Notes under the pieces: model-generated | The model's input: only the letters and a program-made list of their open reading frames with translations | Database searches by the model: none | What the model was told of the DNA's origin: nothing | Program-made: the position numbers and the translations under genes | NCBI GenBank assembly: GCA_958349075.1 | Contig: CATWBR010000026.1 | Span: 1-17,916 of the forward strand | DNA from: an uncultured Clostridium sp. | Lineage (GTDB): Bacteria > Bacillota > Clostridia > Lachnospirales > Lachnospiraceae | Length of the DNA stretch: 17,916 nt | Direction of reading: 5' to 3' | In this document: piece by piece, positions 7,439 to 15,317 of the stretch | How positions within the stretch are numbered: the stretch's first letter is position 1 | How the letters are laid out: every line of letters starts with the position of its first letter

Positions 7439-8839
7439 TCAGACAATCTGCTCCAGTCCGTCGAGAGAGTATTGTCCGGTCTGATTTTTTTCTTCGATTG
7501 CTTTCTGAACCAGTTCATACCGCTTTTTCGTGAGAGGGAACAGAAACATCATTGCCGCCGCGATCAGATAGCCTGCGGCCGGAACAATGGTCAGTAAAAA
7601 CTGCACGCCCGACAGAGCCCCGGCAGACTGCACGGCCATTCCCTCCTGGAAACCGGAAAACTTGAGAATCCATCCCATGATGAGCATTCCAAAGGAAGTG
7701 CCCACCTGCTGGCAGATAGACTGCAGAGAGGAAAGGGTTCCCTCGCTCCTCTTATTGAATTTGAGTTCAATCACCTCCGTCAGGTCATAGAGGATGGCAG
7801 AGGCAAGCTGCCAGTATACGGAAGCGCCCAGCGTGTGGACTGCGGCAAAAACCAGCAGCATAATGTGGCTTCGGATACCGATGAAATTCATGATAATCAT
7901 CAGTACGGAGGTAACTGCCATGCAGAGGATAAAAGACTGTTTTTTTCCCCAGGCGGTCGCCACTTTGTCAATAAACGGCGCATAAATAACAATAAAAATG
8001 CAGGCCACTAAAAAGATGGTGGAAGAATAACTTTCCGGCAGATTCAGGTTATAGGTAATAAAAAATGCGACACTGCTCAGGTAGATCGTGTAGGCAGCCA
8101 GGGTGAATATGATGGATAAAATCAGGTATTTCATCGGCTTGATCTGAAATGCGTTCAGGTAATCCTTGAAGATACCGGGTTTCTGAGCGGCTGCCACCGG
8201 TTCCATGACACGTTCTTTCCCTCTTGTTGCCCGCAGCATGGTAAGAATCATAACGGCGGCAAAGAGGACGATAATGACGGCCGTCATACTCCAGCTCGTT
8301 TCGGTGCTTTTTCCCAGACGGCCGAACAGGCTCACCAGGAGAAGCGGAAATACCATGCCAAAATAGTTGCCCGCCGAGCTTCCCACCGCGGCGAAGGTCC
8401 GAAGACGCGTCCTGTCGTCGTAATCATCGGTGATTTCCGCCCCAAGCGCGGTATAGGGCACGTAAAAGATAGCATAGGCGGACCAGAACAGCGTGGCGAA
8501 GATACCGTAATAAATAATGCTGCCCCCTGCCATCTTAGAGTGCATCAGTACAAAGGAAACGGCAAACAGCGGAAGGCCGATCCGGATAAACGGACGGCGT
8601 CTGCCGTGCCGGTTGGAGCTGTTGTCGGACAGGTAGCCGACAAAGATGGTGGCGACAGCCCCGATTAAGAGTGACAGTGATGAAAGGGTCCCGGCTTTGG
8701 CCGGATCGATCCCTGCAACCGTTGTGAGATAGAATAAAAAGTAAATGCTGACAAAATTATAGATTGCCGCGTCCCCTGCGGCGGCTACCCCGTAGCTTAA
8801 TTTAGTGCGGAAGCTGAGCTTTCCGTTTTTTTCCTCCAT
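7439..8839 (-). CDS. GPH-family (glycoside-pentoside-hexuronide) cation symporter, MFS superfamily
   Basis: The 466-residue protein has about twelve transmembrane segments and the GPH signatures: an N-terminal KLSYGVAAAGDAAIYNFV segment, and the loop SDNSSNRHGRRRPFI between helices 2 and 3 (arginine-rich, seen in MelB and YicJ relatives). Members import sugars, glucuronides and sometimes non-sugar compounds with sodium or protons. A longer frame begins at a TTG at 8863, but ATG 8839 is chosen because GAGGGGG (8848-8854) is eight bases upstream and the upstream frame overlaps the previous gene's end. It is 17 bases after the amidohydrolase stop. No glycoside hydrolase is nearby, so the cargo may be the amidohydrolase substrate rather than a plain glycoside. 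Confidence 0.9.
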   Translation of the reverse strand: MEEKNGKLSFRTKLSYGVAAAGDAAIYNFVSIYFLFYLTTVAGIDPAKAGTLSSLSLLIGAVATIFVGYLSDNSSNRHGRRRPFIRIGLPLFAVSFVLMHSKMAGGSIIYYGIFATLFWSAYAIFYVPYTALGAEITDDYDDRTRLRTFAAVGSSAGNYFGMVFPLLLVSLFGRLGKSTETSWSMTAVIIVLFAAVMILTMLRATRGKERVMEPVAAAQKPGIFKDYLNAFQIKPMKYLILSIIFTLAAYTIYLSSVAFFITYNLNLPESYSSTIFLVACIFIVIYAPFIDKVATAWGKKQSFILCMAVTSVLMIIMNFIGIRSHIMLLVFAAVHTLGASVYWQLASAILYDLTEVIELKFNKRSEGTLSSLQSICQQVGTSFGMLIMGWILKFSGFQEGMAVQSAGALSGVQFLLTIVPAAGYLIAAAMMFLFPLTKKRYELVQKAIEEKNQTGQYSLDGLEQIV

Positions 8840-8856
8840 CGTAATTTCCCCCTCTG

Positions 8857-10509
8857 TTAACAAACGTCATTTTTCTCCCTGTCAAATATCACAGCGCCGT
8901 CAAATACCGTAAGTTCCACCCGGCATTCCTGTATTTCTTTCTGCGGAATTTCGAACATATTCCGATCGATGACAATGATATCCGCAAACTTCCCCTCTTC
9001 CAGGGTTCCAAGCTCGTCCTGCCTTCCGTAAGCACAGGCGGCCCACCTGGTGTAACCCTGAAGCGCCTCCGAAAGTGTAATCGCCTCCTGCGGGTTGACC
9101 GATGTAGGATTTCCCTCATCATCACACCTTGATACGGCGGCGTAAATATTCTTAAACGGGTTAAGGCCCACTACCGGATAGTCGGTTCCCAGGGCCAGCA
9201 CCGCGCCGCTGTCAATCAGGCTTCTGAACGGCCACTCATAGCGGCAGCGCTCCATGCCGATCCGGCTGACCTTTTCATTGCTGTCGAAGGTCACATGATA
9301 GGGCTGTACGGATGCAATAACACCCAGCTCTTTAAACCTTCCGATATCGTCCGTATGGATATTTTCAATGTGCTCAATTGCATTTGGAAGACACTTTTTA
9401 TTACCTTCATTATCTGCGTAAAGATTGGCCTCCTCAAAGCAGTCCAGCGCCCACTGCACGGCTTTATCCCCAATGCAGTGGTAACGGACGCCGAGCCCCT
9501 GGCTGTTGGCCGCTTTCGTGCATTTTAAGAAAGTTTCCTTCGGGTAATTCGCCTCGCAGGTCATCTCCGGACGATCGGAATACGGTTCTAAAAGAAGTCC
9601 CGTGTAGGTGGAGGTAACACCGTCGATTACCTGCTTTAAACCGGCGTACCGGATTTTCTCCGTATGGTATTTCGAATACATCTCAAGCTCTTTTTCATAA
9701 TTTCCCGTAACGCCCAGGTTGGTGTATGTATGGAGCCTGGCGGTAAAGGTGTTGTTTTCCTCCATCTGGACCAGCTTATCCATATAAGTGATAAATTCCT
9801 GGTTCAGTTTGGCTGCGGTGATATCGCTTAAGCAGGTAATTCCGTACTCGTTGGCCTCCTTTAAAAATGCCCCGAACAGTTCGGTCAGAATTTCCAGCGG
9901 ATAATCCACCAGCTTGGCAAAGATCGGGAGCATCAGGTCAATCTCAAATAGAATGCCGTCCGGTTTTCCGTTATCTCCGAGACGGACTTCCCCGTACTCC
10001 GGTTTCGTGTTCTCATCGATTCCCAATTCCTGTAATGCCAGGGTATTCACCCATGCCGTGTGAAGATCCGCGCACAGAAGATAGACGGGTTTATCCGGAA
10101 ATGCCTCGTCCAGCAGCGTTTTGTCCGGCAGCGGAATGTCGCCCCACCATGCGGTGTACCAGCCGATTCCCATGATCCGTTTTTCGTCCGGATGAGTCCG
10201 CTCGAATTCCTTCGCAATCCTGACGCATTCTTCCGGTGAGGAGGAATCCTCCAGTTCCATGCAGACATGGGTGCTGGATGCGGCGGCGCCCATGGAAAAG
10301 TGGGTATGGGCATCAATAAAGGACGGCATAATCAGCTTATCCCCATATTCCCTGATCACGGTGTGCCCATCCGCCAGCCCGTCCGGTATTTCCCCCTGAA
10401 AGACCTGGGCGATCCGGTTTCCCCTTATCGCAACACCGCCCTTAAAAGGCACATCGTCCAGAGCCGTAAAAACTGAGTTACCAGTTATAATTAAGTCTAC
10501 CCCATTCAT
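8857..10509 (-). CDS. YtcJ-like metal-dependent amidohydrolase
   Basis: The 550-residue product belongs to the amidohydrolase superfamily, YtcJ/exoenzyme-regulator-like branch, which hydrolyses C-N or C-O bonds of small molecules with bound metal. Metal-ligand motifs appear in order: DAHTHF (H68, H70), YHCIGDKA in the middle, IEHIENI after it, and GTDYPVVG near the C-terminus. The frame starts ten codons earlier, but ATG 10509 is preferred because AAGGAG (10517-10522) lies seven bases upstream. It is cytoplasmic with no signal peptide. The flavin-reductase-like gene precedes it by 56 bases and the GPH symporter follows by 17 bases, so it is the likely catabolic step of this operon. The substrate is not known; YtcJ relatives act on amides, cyclic imides and formyl-amino compounds. 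Confidence 0.88.
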   Translation of the reverse strand: MNGVDLIITGNSVFTALDDVPFKGGVAIRGNRIAQVFQGEIPDGLADGHTVIREYGDKLIMPSFIDAHTHFSMGAAASSTHVCMELEDSSSPEECVRIAKEFERTHPDEKRIMGIGWYTAWWGDIPLPDKTLLDEAFPDKPVYLLCADLHTAWVNTLALQELGIDENTKPEYGEVRLGDNGKPDGILFEIDLMLPIFAKLVDYPLEILTELFGAFLKEANEYGITCLSDITAAKLNQEFITYMDKLVQMEENNTFTARLHTYTNLGVTGNYEKELEMYSKYHTEKIRYAGLKQVIDGVTSTYTGLLLEPYSDRPEMTCEANYPKETFLKCTKAANSQGLGVRYHCIGDKAVQWALDCFEEANLYADNEGNKKCLPNAIEHIENIHTDDIGRFKELGVIASVQPYHVTFDSNEKVSRIGMERCRYEWPFRSLIDSGAVLALGTDYPVVGLNPFKNIYAAVSRCDDEGNPTSVNPQEAITLSEALQGYTRWAACAYGRQDELGTLEEGKFADIIVIDRNMFEIPQKEIQECRVELTVFDGAVIFDREKNDVC

Positions 10510-10565
10510 TTGTTTTCTCCTTCTTAAACCCCAGTTCATCTGTTACCATAATTCTGTCTGTCCTG

Positions 10566-11237
10566 TTACACTTTTCCTTCCAGTCCTTTGTCCACTAATT
10601 TCTGTTTTTCAGGGCTCACCTTAGGCGGAGCCATTTCAAAGGAATTATTAACAACGGTAAAATCAAAATATCCCAGGCGGGCAACCGGTTTGATGCTGCA
10701 GATATCAATCTTGCCATTGGGAAGTAAAAATTCGTCCGCGATGTGGATTCCGATTACCTCTGCTATGATGCAGTCTACCGTTGCCAGGGTGTCGCTGCCC
10801 GGAATCCGTATGGTCTGCATATAGCGGCACTCATACTGGACAGGGGACTCCGCCACCCGCATTACGTCGATCAGGTTGGAGGGAACCTTCGAAACTCCGG
10901 CATATTCGAATTTATCTTTTACCCCTTCAGGAACTTCAAAGATGGAGGAGCGGTTCATCGCTTCCCTAAGATCCCAGGACACCATGTTGTAGACAAACTC
11001 TCCGGTTCTCTCGATATTTTTGACGGTGTTTTTCCGATCACCGATCACGTTCTGGTTAGATGAAAAAAGCACAATCGGCGGATCAAAGGTCAGGTTGGTA
11101 AACTGGCTGTATGGCGCGAGGTTGTCGCTGCCATCCTCGTTTTTCGTGGAAATCCATCCGATCACACGCGGAACGGAACAGGATTTAAATGGATTTCTCT
11201 GTAATCCATGGTTGTTTTTTGACGGTTCGTAAAACAT
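10566..11237 (-). CDS. Flavin reductase-like (flavoredoxin/DIM6-NTAB family) FMN protein
   Basis: The 223-residue protein has the FMN-binding split-barrel of the flavin-reductase-like family. Signs are the N-terminal PRVIGWISTKNEDGSDNLAPYSQF block, the PPIVLFSSN segment, and KNTVKNIERTGEFVYNM. Such proteins bind FMN and serve as electron-transfer flavoredoxins, flavin reductases or small oxidoreductases in anaerobes. The C-terminus is extended beyond the barrel (PPKVSPEKQK). ATG 11237 has AGGAGG seven bases upstream (11245-11250). It is the first gene of the minus-strand operon and diverges from the AraC-type regulator. It could supply electrons for, or directly reduce, the compound later hydrolysed by the amidohydrolase. 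That link is inference from the operon. Confidence 0.88.
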   Translation of the reverse strand: MFYEPSKNNHGLQRNPFKSCSVPRVIGWISTKNEDGSDNLAPYSQFTNLTFDPPIVLFSSNQNVIGDRKNTVKNIERTGEFVYNMVSWDLREAMNRSSIFEVPEGVKDKFEYAGVSKVPSNLIDVMRVAESPVQYECRYMQTIRIPGSDTLATVDCIIAEVIGIHIADEFLLPNGKIDICSIKPVARLGYFDFTVVNNSFEMAPPKVSPEKQKLVDKGLEGKV

Positions 11238-11294
11238 CTGATATCCTCCTCTGATTCAAATACATGATATAAATCAATATTCAATTGGTGAAAG

Positions 11295-11312
11295 TGCATT
11301 GATGATAATGCA
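11295..11312. repeat. Inverted repeat in the operon leader
   Basis: TGCATT (11295-11300) and AATGCA (11307-11312) form a perfect 6-bp inverted repeat around a 6-base centre. It lies in the leader of roughly 127 bases between the minus-strand promoter and the flavoprotein gene. It could be an RNA hairpin or a protein site. I recognise no riboswitch family here. Confidence 0.4.
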
Positions 11313-11348
11313 GCAAATTAAAACTTAGCTGATAAATAGTTACTGTAT

Positions 11349-11404
11349 AGCGGCCGCTTAACTTAAATTTATTATAGTAAAGCGGTGAAAAAGTTGAAAT
11401 TCAA
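11349..11404 (-). promoter_or_regulatory. Promoter of the flavoprotein-amidohydrolase-transporter operon with two palindromes
   Basis: On the minus strand a perfect TATAAT (11371-11376) is preceded, after 17 bases, by TTTCAA (11394-11399), a weak -35 that suggests activation by a regulator. Two palindromes flank it: TTGAAATTCAA (11394-11404) overlaps the -35, and the GC-rich AGCGGCCGCT (11349-11358) lies just after the predicted start site near 11364, in otherwise AT-rich DNA. Either could be an operator, for example for the divergent AraC-type protein. Confidence 0.6.
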
Positions 11405-11429
11405 TTTTTTGCGCTGCTATTGTGTTTTT

Positions 11430-11458
11430 TTGACATTTGTGTTAATTTGGTTTGAAAG
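11430..11458 (+). promoter_or_regulatory. Possible promoter of the AraC-type regulator gene
   Basis: TTGACA (11430-11435) is a perfect -35. The best -10 at 17 bases is TGAAAG (11453-11458), which is poor. Start-site assignment is therefore uncertain. Confidence 0.4.
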
Positions 11459-11506
11459 AGCCAAAGAACAAAAATAGCCGGAATACAGGGAGGCAGGGGG
11501 ATTTTT

Positions 11507-13036
11507 ATGAAGGTGATATGTGCGGTCAAAAAAGAGTCAATGTCGTTTTTTTTACATTTCAACCCATGCTTTGCAGAGAGCGCTGAGGAGACTGTGAAAC
11601 TGCTTTCCGGTTCAGGGCCGTGTCTGTTATTTATTGACGCTCTTCATATCACGCCGGGGATTTTAAGAGAAATCCGGGAGAGGAAAGACACCTGCCTGGC
11701 AAGCCTCATTGCGGAGTCGCCGGAGCAAATGGGAATGATGAAAACGCTGTATCCGGAGTTCAGGCTGGTCAGCCTGGCCAATGTATCGGACGGCCGCGAA
11801 GTCTTTTCGGCGGAGATGTTCCAGGATATACTGGCTTCGGAATATGTGAACGACATGATATACGGCCATCCGGAACGTATCCTGGAGCTGGATTTCCTGT
11901 TTCGGACCATGCATATCAAGATCAATCCGCAGATTGTCTTTACGATCGTGTTTGATGATTTCTGGACCATCTGCGAAAAGAGGGATAATGTCTACCGGTA
12001 CCGGCTCAAGAGAACTCTGCTCAACAGCACCAGAAAAGTACTGGAAAAAGGCTACAGCGCCGTGTCCGCTACGCTGATGGGGACGGATAAGGTCGTGGTT
12101 TTACTCAACTGCCGTGATTTGACCGGGGATGATGCGGAGGATTATGCCGCCCGGTGCGCCGCCCTGCTTCTGCCGGAGATAAAAAAGATGACGGGATATT
12201 CCGTTTCAATTGGCATGAGCTGTTTCTGTGCGGCGCCGGCCTTGCTCTGCCGCGCCTATGAACAGTCCTTCCGGGCGCTGGAGCAGTCCTTCATGGCCGG
12301 GCCGGGCCAGCTTCTGCGCTATCACGGCTTTTCCTCCGAACGGGGAAAAATATCAAAGGCAGGCGGGACGCCCGTCCTCCGGGAGCAGGGGAAAAAGGAT
12401 TTGATAGTTGCGGTCACATCACAGGATGATTCTCTCTGCGCAGAAACCTTAAACCATATCTTTGCGGGGCTTGCCATGCAGAATGCAGACTCTTCCTATA
12501 TAAAGTCGCTGTCGGTCTCCATTCTTTCGGAGCTGGCCGGGTACGGCGTTGGAATGGGACTGGATGCGGTAGATATCTCGGCGAAAGTCCTGTCCGTAAC
12601 CGGCGCGATATTTAAAGCCAACACGATGAATGACGTCAAGACGGAGTCCTATCAGTTCCTTCTTAGCCTGTCCAGGAGCCTGAAGTCGGAGGTTCCGAAA
12701 AGTACGCCCCTCGATATGGCGGCAGCCTATTTGGAACAGTATTATATGAATAATCCGGGATTAAATGAGGTAGCGGATTTATGCGGTTACAGCCCCGCCT
12801 ACTTCAGCCGCGCCTTCAAAGCGCAATTCGGAGTAAACTTTGTCCGCTACAGCAGGGAGATTCAGCTTAAAAATGCCAAGAAGCTATTACGGGGCAGCGA
12901 TTTAAGCCTGGCGCAGATTGCGGAGAAGACGGGGTTCCAGACCACCAGCTATCTGGGAGCCGTTTTTAAGAAGGAGGTTGGGCTGTCTCCGGGAAACTAC
13001 CGGCTTTTGCCGGAGAGCGGGTTGCATTCTGATTAA
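11507..13036 (+). CDS. AraC-family regulator with large N-terminal region
   Basis: The C-terminal part (about residues 398-503) is a typical AraC double helix-turn-helix: LNEVADLCGYSPAYFSRAFK, then LSLAQIAEKTGFQTTSYLG and an FKKEVGLSPGNYR ending. The roughly 400 residues before it resemble YesN-type regulators in organisation. The first 110 residues look like a degenerate receiver fold, without a clear phosphorylation aspartate assignment, and about 145-275 resembles a degenerate GGDEF-like region without a GGDEF motif. No membrane segment is evident. AGGGGG (11495-11500) precedes ATG 11507 by six bases. The gene diverges from the flavoprotein-amidohydrolase-symporter-MATE operon, so it is the likely regulator of that operon. 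No partner histidine kinase is in the window, so it may sense a ligand directly or respond to a distant kinase. The signal is unknown. Confidence 0.88.
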   Translation: MKVICAVKKESMSFFLHFNPCFAESAEETVKLLSGSGPCLLFIDALHITPGILREIRERKDTCLASLIAESPEQMGMMKTLYPEFRLVSLANVSDGREVFSAEMFQDILASEYVNDMIYGHPERILELDFLFRTMHIKINPQIVFTIVFDDFWTICEKRDNVYRYRLKRTLLNSTRKVLEKGYSAVSATLMGTDKVVVLLNCRDLTGDDAEDYAARCAALLLPEIKKMTGYSVSIGMSCFCAAPALLCRAYEQSFRALEQSFMAGPGQLLRYHGFSSERGKISKAGGTPVLREQGKKDLIVAVTSQDDSLCAETLNHIFAGLAMQNADSSYIKSLSVSILSELAGYGVGMGLDAVDISAKVLSVTGAIFKANTMNDVKTESYQFLLSLSRSLKSEVPKSTPLDMAAAYLEQYYMNNPGLNEVADLCGYSPAYFSRAFKAQFGVNFVRYSREIQLKNAKKLLRGSDLSLAQIAEKTGFQTTSYLGAVFKKEVGLSPGNYRLLPESGLHSD

Positions 13037-13040
13037 AACT

Positions 13041-13153
13041 ATGCTAAACTAACCTACGCAATAAGGCCGTGAAACTTCTGTACCTGAAAGAAATTTCACA
13101 ATTAAAGACCGGTGTGTTCGAGACCTTCCACACCTAAAACAAAACTAAAGGAG
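13041..13153 (+). promoter_or_regulatory. Probable preQ1 riboswitch in the queT leader
   Basis: The leader between the AraC stop and queT is highly structured. A small stem TGC/GCA (13042-13044, 13058-13060) encloses a CTAACC-containing loop. A long hairpin follows: GTGAAA with TTTCAC (13069-13074, 13094-13099), plus TTCT/AGAA inside. Then comes a hairpin GGTGTG/CACACC (13111-13116, 13129-13134), whose loop CCTT (13124-13127) can pair with AAGG (13148-13151) of the ribosome binding site. ACC (13052-13054) can instead pair with GGT (13111-13113), opening that hairpin. QueT genes are known targets of preQ1 riboswitches. A hairpin whose loop pairs outward beside a long helix fits class III best, while the A-rich tail resembles class I. 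The class is my inference from drawing pairs by eye. Confidence 0.6.
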
Positions 13154-13163
13154 ACAACTGAAT

Positions 13164-13682
13164 ATGAGAGAGAGAAACAACAAAACCGTTTACTTTTTAG
13201 CCTATGGGGCGGTGATTGCGGCCATTTATACCGCACTTACCGTGCCGTTTGCCCCGATTTCCTTCGGACCGGTGCAGTTTCGGATTTCCGAAGCGCTGTG
13301 TATTCTGCCGTTCTTCACGCCGGCGGCGGTACCGGGAGTCTTTATCGGCTGCCTGTTATCGAACCTGCTCAGCGGGGCGGCTCCGCTGGACGTTGTGTTC
13401 GGAAGCCTGGCAACGCTGATCGGCGCATTAGGCTCCTACGGGCTTCGCAGGAACAGGAATCTGGTCTGCATCCCTCCGATTCTGGCCAATGTGATCATTA
13501 TCCCCTGGGTTCTCCGCTTCGCCTACGGCTCCGCGGATTTAATCCCATTTGCTATGGTCACAGTGGGAATTGGAGAGATTCTGGCAATCGGAGTTCTGGG
13601 GAATATGCTCCTGCGCGTACTGGAACGGTATAAAAATACTATTTTTGGCAGATGCCTGGCAGAGAACACGGCTGCCCGATAG
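13164..13682 (+). CDS. queT: QueT-family queuosine precursor (preQ1/preQ0) transporter
   Basis: The 172-residue protein is a small membrane component of the QueT family, an S-component-like transporter thought to import queuosine precursors with an ECF-type energy module. Five or six hydrophobic segments are visible, and the family signature VQFRISEALCILPFF occurs at about residues 35-50. The GPVQFRISEA and FGSLATLIGALGSYGLRR segments are typical. AAAGGAG (13147-13153) lies ten bases before ATG 13164. The riboswitch-like leader and an intrinsic terminator make it a single-gene unit. The ECF ATPase and T-component genes are not in the window and would be supplied from elsewhere. No queuosine biosynthesis gene is nearby, consistent with a salvage lifestyle in a gut habitat. 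Confidence 0.9.
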   Translation: MRERNNKTVYFLAYGAVIAAIYTALTVPFAPISFGPVQFRISEALCILPFFTPAAVPGVFIGCLLSNLLSGAAPLDVVFGSLATLIGALGSYGLRRNRNLVCIPPILANVIIIPWVLRFAYGSADLIPFAMVTVGIGEILAIGVLGNMLLRVLERYKNTIFGRCLAENTAAR

Positions 13683-13746
13683 CCGGAAAGAATGGTAATA
13701 ATCCGGCCGGAAAACGATATCTGGTAAGAATACCAAAATTCAAGTC

Positions 13747-13792
13747 TTTAAAAGCCCTGGAAAGGAGATAATTCTTTTCCGGGGCTTTTAAA
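13747..13792. terminator. Intrinsic terminator downstream of queT
   Basis: AAAAGCCCTGGAAA on the left (within 13747-13763) pairs with TTTTCCGGGGCTTTT on the right (within 13775-13792). The stem is about 14 bp with one mismatch or wobble, with A-tracts and T-tracts at its base. Only about four T follow on the plus strand, but the flanks are symmetric, so it may act in both directions. It ends just before the murC promoter. Confidence 0.75.
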
Positions 13793-13796
13793 ATTA

Positions 13797-13825
13797 TTGA
13801 CATTTTACCGCAAAAGAAGTTAAAT
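13797..13825 (+). promoter_or_regulatory. Sigma-A promoter of murC
   Basis: A perfect TTGACA (13797-13802) is followed after 17 bases by TTAAAT (13820-13825), four of six matches. Transcription would start near 13832, about 106 bases before the murC start codon. Confidence 0.7.
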
Positions 13826-13833
13826 TAGAGTGG

Positions 13834-13866
13834 TGCCGTACCTCACATGGAAAACAGGGTACGGCA
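13834..13866 (+). promoter_or_regulatory. 5'-terminal hairpin in the murC leader
   Basis: TGCCGTACC (13834-13842) pairs perfectly with GGTACGGCA (13858-13866), leaving a 15-base loop that a U-G pair can shorten. The predicted transcription start lies within two or three bases, so this hairpin would cap the mRNA 5' end. No T-run follows, so it is not a simple terminator. I do not recognise it as a known riboswitch. Confidence 0.55.
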
Positions 13867-13937
13867 AGGGACATCAAAACGGCATATACATTATATATAG
13901 AGGCTGCAGAATATAGAAAATAAAGGTGGAAAACAGT

Positions 13938-15317
13938 ATGTATCAGATTGATTTTGGAAAACCACAGTCGGTTCACTTTATCGGTATCGGCGGAATCAGC
14001 ATGAGCGGATTAGCAGAGATCCTGATGGACGAGGGATTTAAGATATCCGGGTCCGATGCCCGCAGTTCGGAACTGACGGAGCATCTGGAGGCCAGGGGGG
14101 CCGCGGTTTACTATGGTCAGAAGGCTGAAAATATAAAGGATGGAATTGATGTGGTTGTCTATACGGCAGCCATCCACGAGGATAATCCTGAATTTATGGA
14201 AGTGAAGAGGAGAGGGATTCCCCTGATGAGCCGTGCGGATCTTCTCGGGCAGATGATGAAGAACTATAAGGAGGCAATTGCAATTGCCGGAACCCACGGG
14301 AAGACGACGACCACGTCGATGGTGACGGAGATTTTTCTGGAGGCGGACAATAATCCCACGATATCGGTGGGCGGAATCCTGAATTCCATAGGCGGCAATA
14401 TCCGTGTGGGCGGACCCGAATTCTTTGTTACGGAGGCCTGTGAATATACGAACAGCTTCCTGTCATTTTATCCGACCATGGCGGTTATACTTAATATAGA
14501 AGAAGACCATCTCGATTTCTTTAAGGATATCTGCGATATCCGCCGCTCTTTCAGGCTTTTTATGGAGAAAGTACCGGAGAACGGAACCGTGATCGTGAAC
14601 GGAGACATAGACAACTGGCAGGAACTGACCAAAGGCGTGAGCGGACGGGTTATTACATTCGGAAGTTCCATGGAGAACGACTACAGCGCAGGAGCGATTG
14701 CGTATGACGAATTCGCAAGGCCGTCCTTTGATCTCTATATTAAGGGAGAAAAGAAGGAACGTCTCAGCCTGGGAGTGCAGGGGGAGCACAATGTCTACAA
14801 TGCGCTTGGCGCCATCGCCGTATCACTGGAGGCCGGGGCAGGAATGGATGCGATCAGCCGGGGCCTTATCAAATTCACGGGAACTAACCGAAGATTTGAG
14901 AAGAAGGGCGAACTGAAGGGAATCACTATCATTGACGACTATGCACACCATCCGCAGGAGATAGAGGCCACTCTGAAGGCCGCAAAGAATTATCCCCATG
15001 AGCGGATCTGCTGTGCATTCCAGCCGCATACGTATACGAGGACAAAGGCATTTTTACATCAGTTTGCAGAGGCTCTTTCACTGGCAGACTGCGTCATGCT
15101 GACCGACATTTATCCGGCCAGGGAAACTGACACTCTTGGAGTCAGTTCTGCGGATATTGTCGCTCTTTTAAAGGAAAAAGGAGTCGATGCCTGGTATCTT
15201 CCGACCTTCGCCGATGTGGAAAAATTTATTTTAGAAAATTGTACACAAGGTGATTTGTTGATAACTATGGGGGCCGGAGACATTGTAAAGGTTGGAGAAG
15301 AGCTGTTAGGACGTTAG
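13938..15317 (+). CDS. murC: UDP-N-acetylmuramate--L-alanine ligase
   Basis: MurC adds L-alanine to UDP-N-acetylmuramic acid with ATP, the first step of stem-peptide assembly in the cytoplasm. The 459-residue protein has full family length and all three Mur-ligase domains. The UMP-binding Rossmann motif is GIGGISMSG (16-24), the ATP loop is GTHGKTTTTS (118-127), and the EACEY (166-170) and NIEEDHLDFF (186-195) motifs mark the active site. The C-terminal domain has DDYAHHP and FQPHTYTRT. The frame opens with GTG at 13926, but ATG 13938 is chosen because AAAGGTGG (13923-13929), eight bases upstream, acts as the ribosome binding site and family alignment starts there. It has its own promoter and a hairpin leader. 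A probable terminator overlapping DnaA boxes begins right after its stop codon. Confidence 0.97.
   Translation: MYQIDFGKPQSVHFIGIGGISMSGLAEILMDEGFKISGSDARSSELTEHLEARGAAVYYGQKAENIKDGIDVVVYTAAIHEDNPEFMEVKRRGIPLMSRADLLGQMMKNYKEAIAIAGTHGKTTTTSMVTEIFLEADNNPTISVGGILNSIGGNIRVGGPEFFVTEACEYTNSFLSFYPTMAVILNIEEDHLDFFKDICDIRRSFRLFMEKVPENGTVIVNGDIDNWQELTKGVSGRVITFGSSMENDYSAGAIAYDEFARPSFDLYIKGEKKERLSLGVQGEHNVYNALGAIAVSLEAGAGMDAISRGLIKFTGTNRRFEKKGELKGITIIDDYAHHPQEIEATLKAAKNYPHERICCAFQPHTYTRTKAFLHQFAEALSLADCVMLTDIYPARETDTLGVSSADIVALLKEKGVDAWYLPTFADVEKFILENCTQGDLLITMGAGDIVKVGEELLGR

Noticed and set aside
6988..7518. 176-codon minus-strand frame overlapping the MATE and GPH genes
   Set aside because: It is out of frame with both conserved transporters, has no family resemblance and low-complexity composition, so it is a shadow frame.
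13000..13013. CCGGC-TTTT-GCCGG hairpin as an AraC-gene terminator
   Set aside because: It lies inside the AraC coding sequence and is not followed by a T-run.
13022..13050. TTGCAT-17-TAAACT with TGC extended -10 as the queT promoter
   Set aside because: The spacing is good, but transcription would start near 13057 and remove the first stem of the riboswitch-like structure. It cannot be reconciled with that model without mapping, so it is not listed as a feature.
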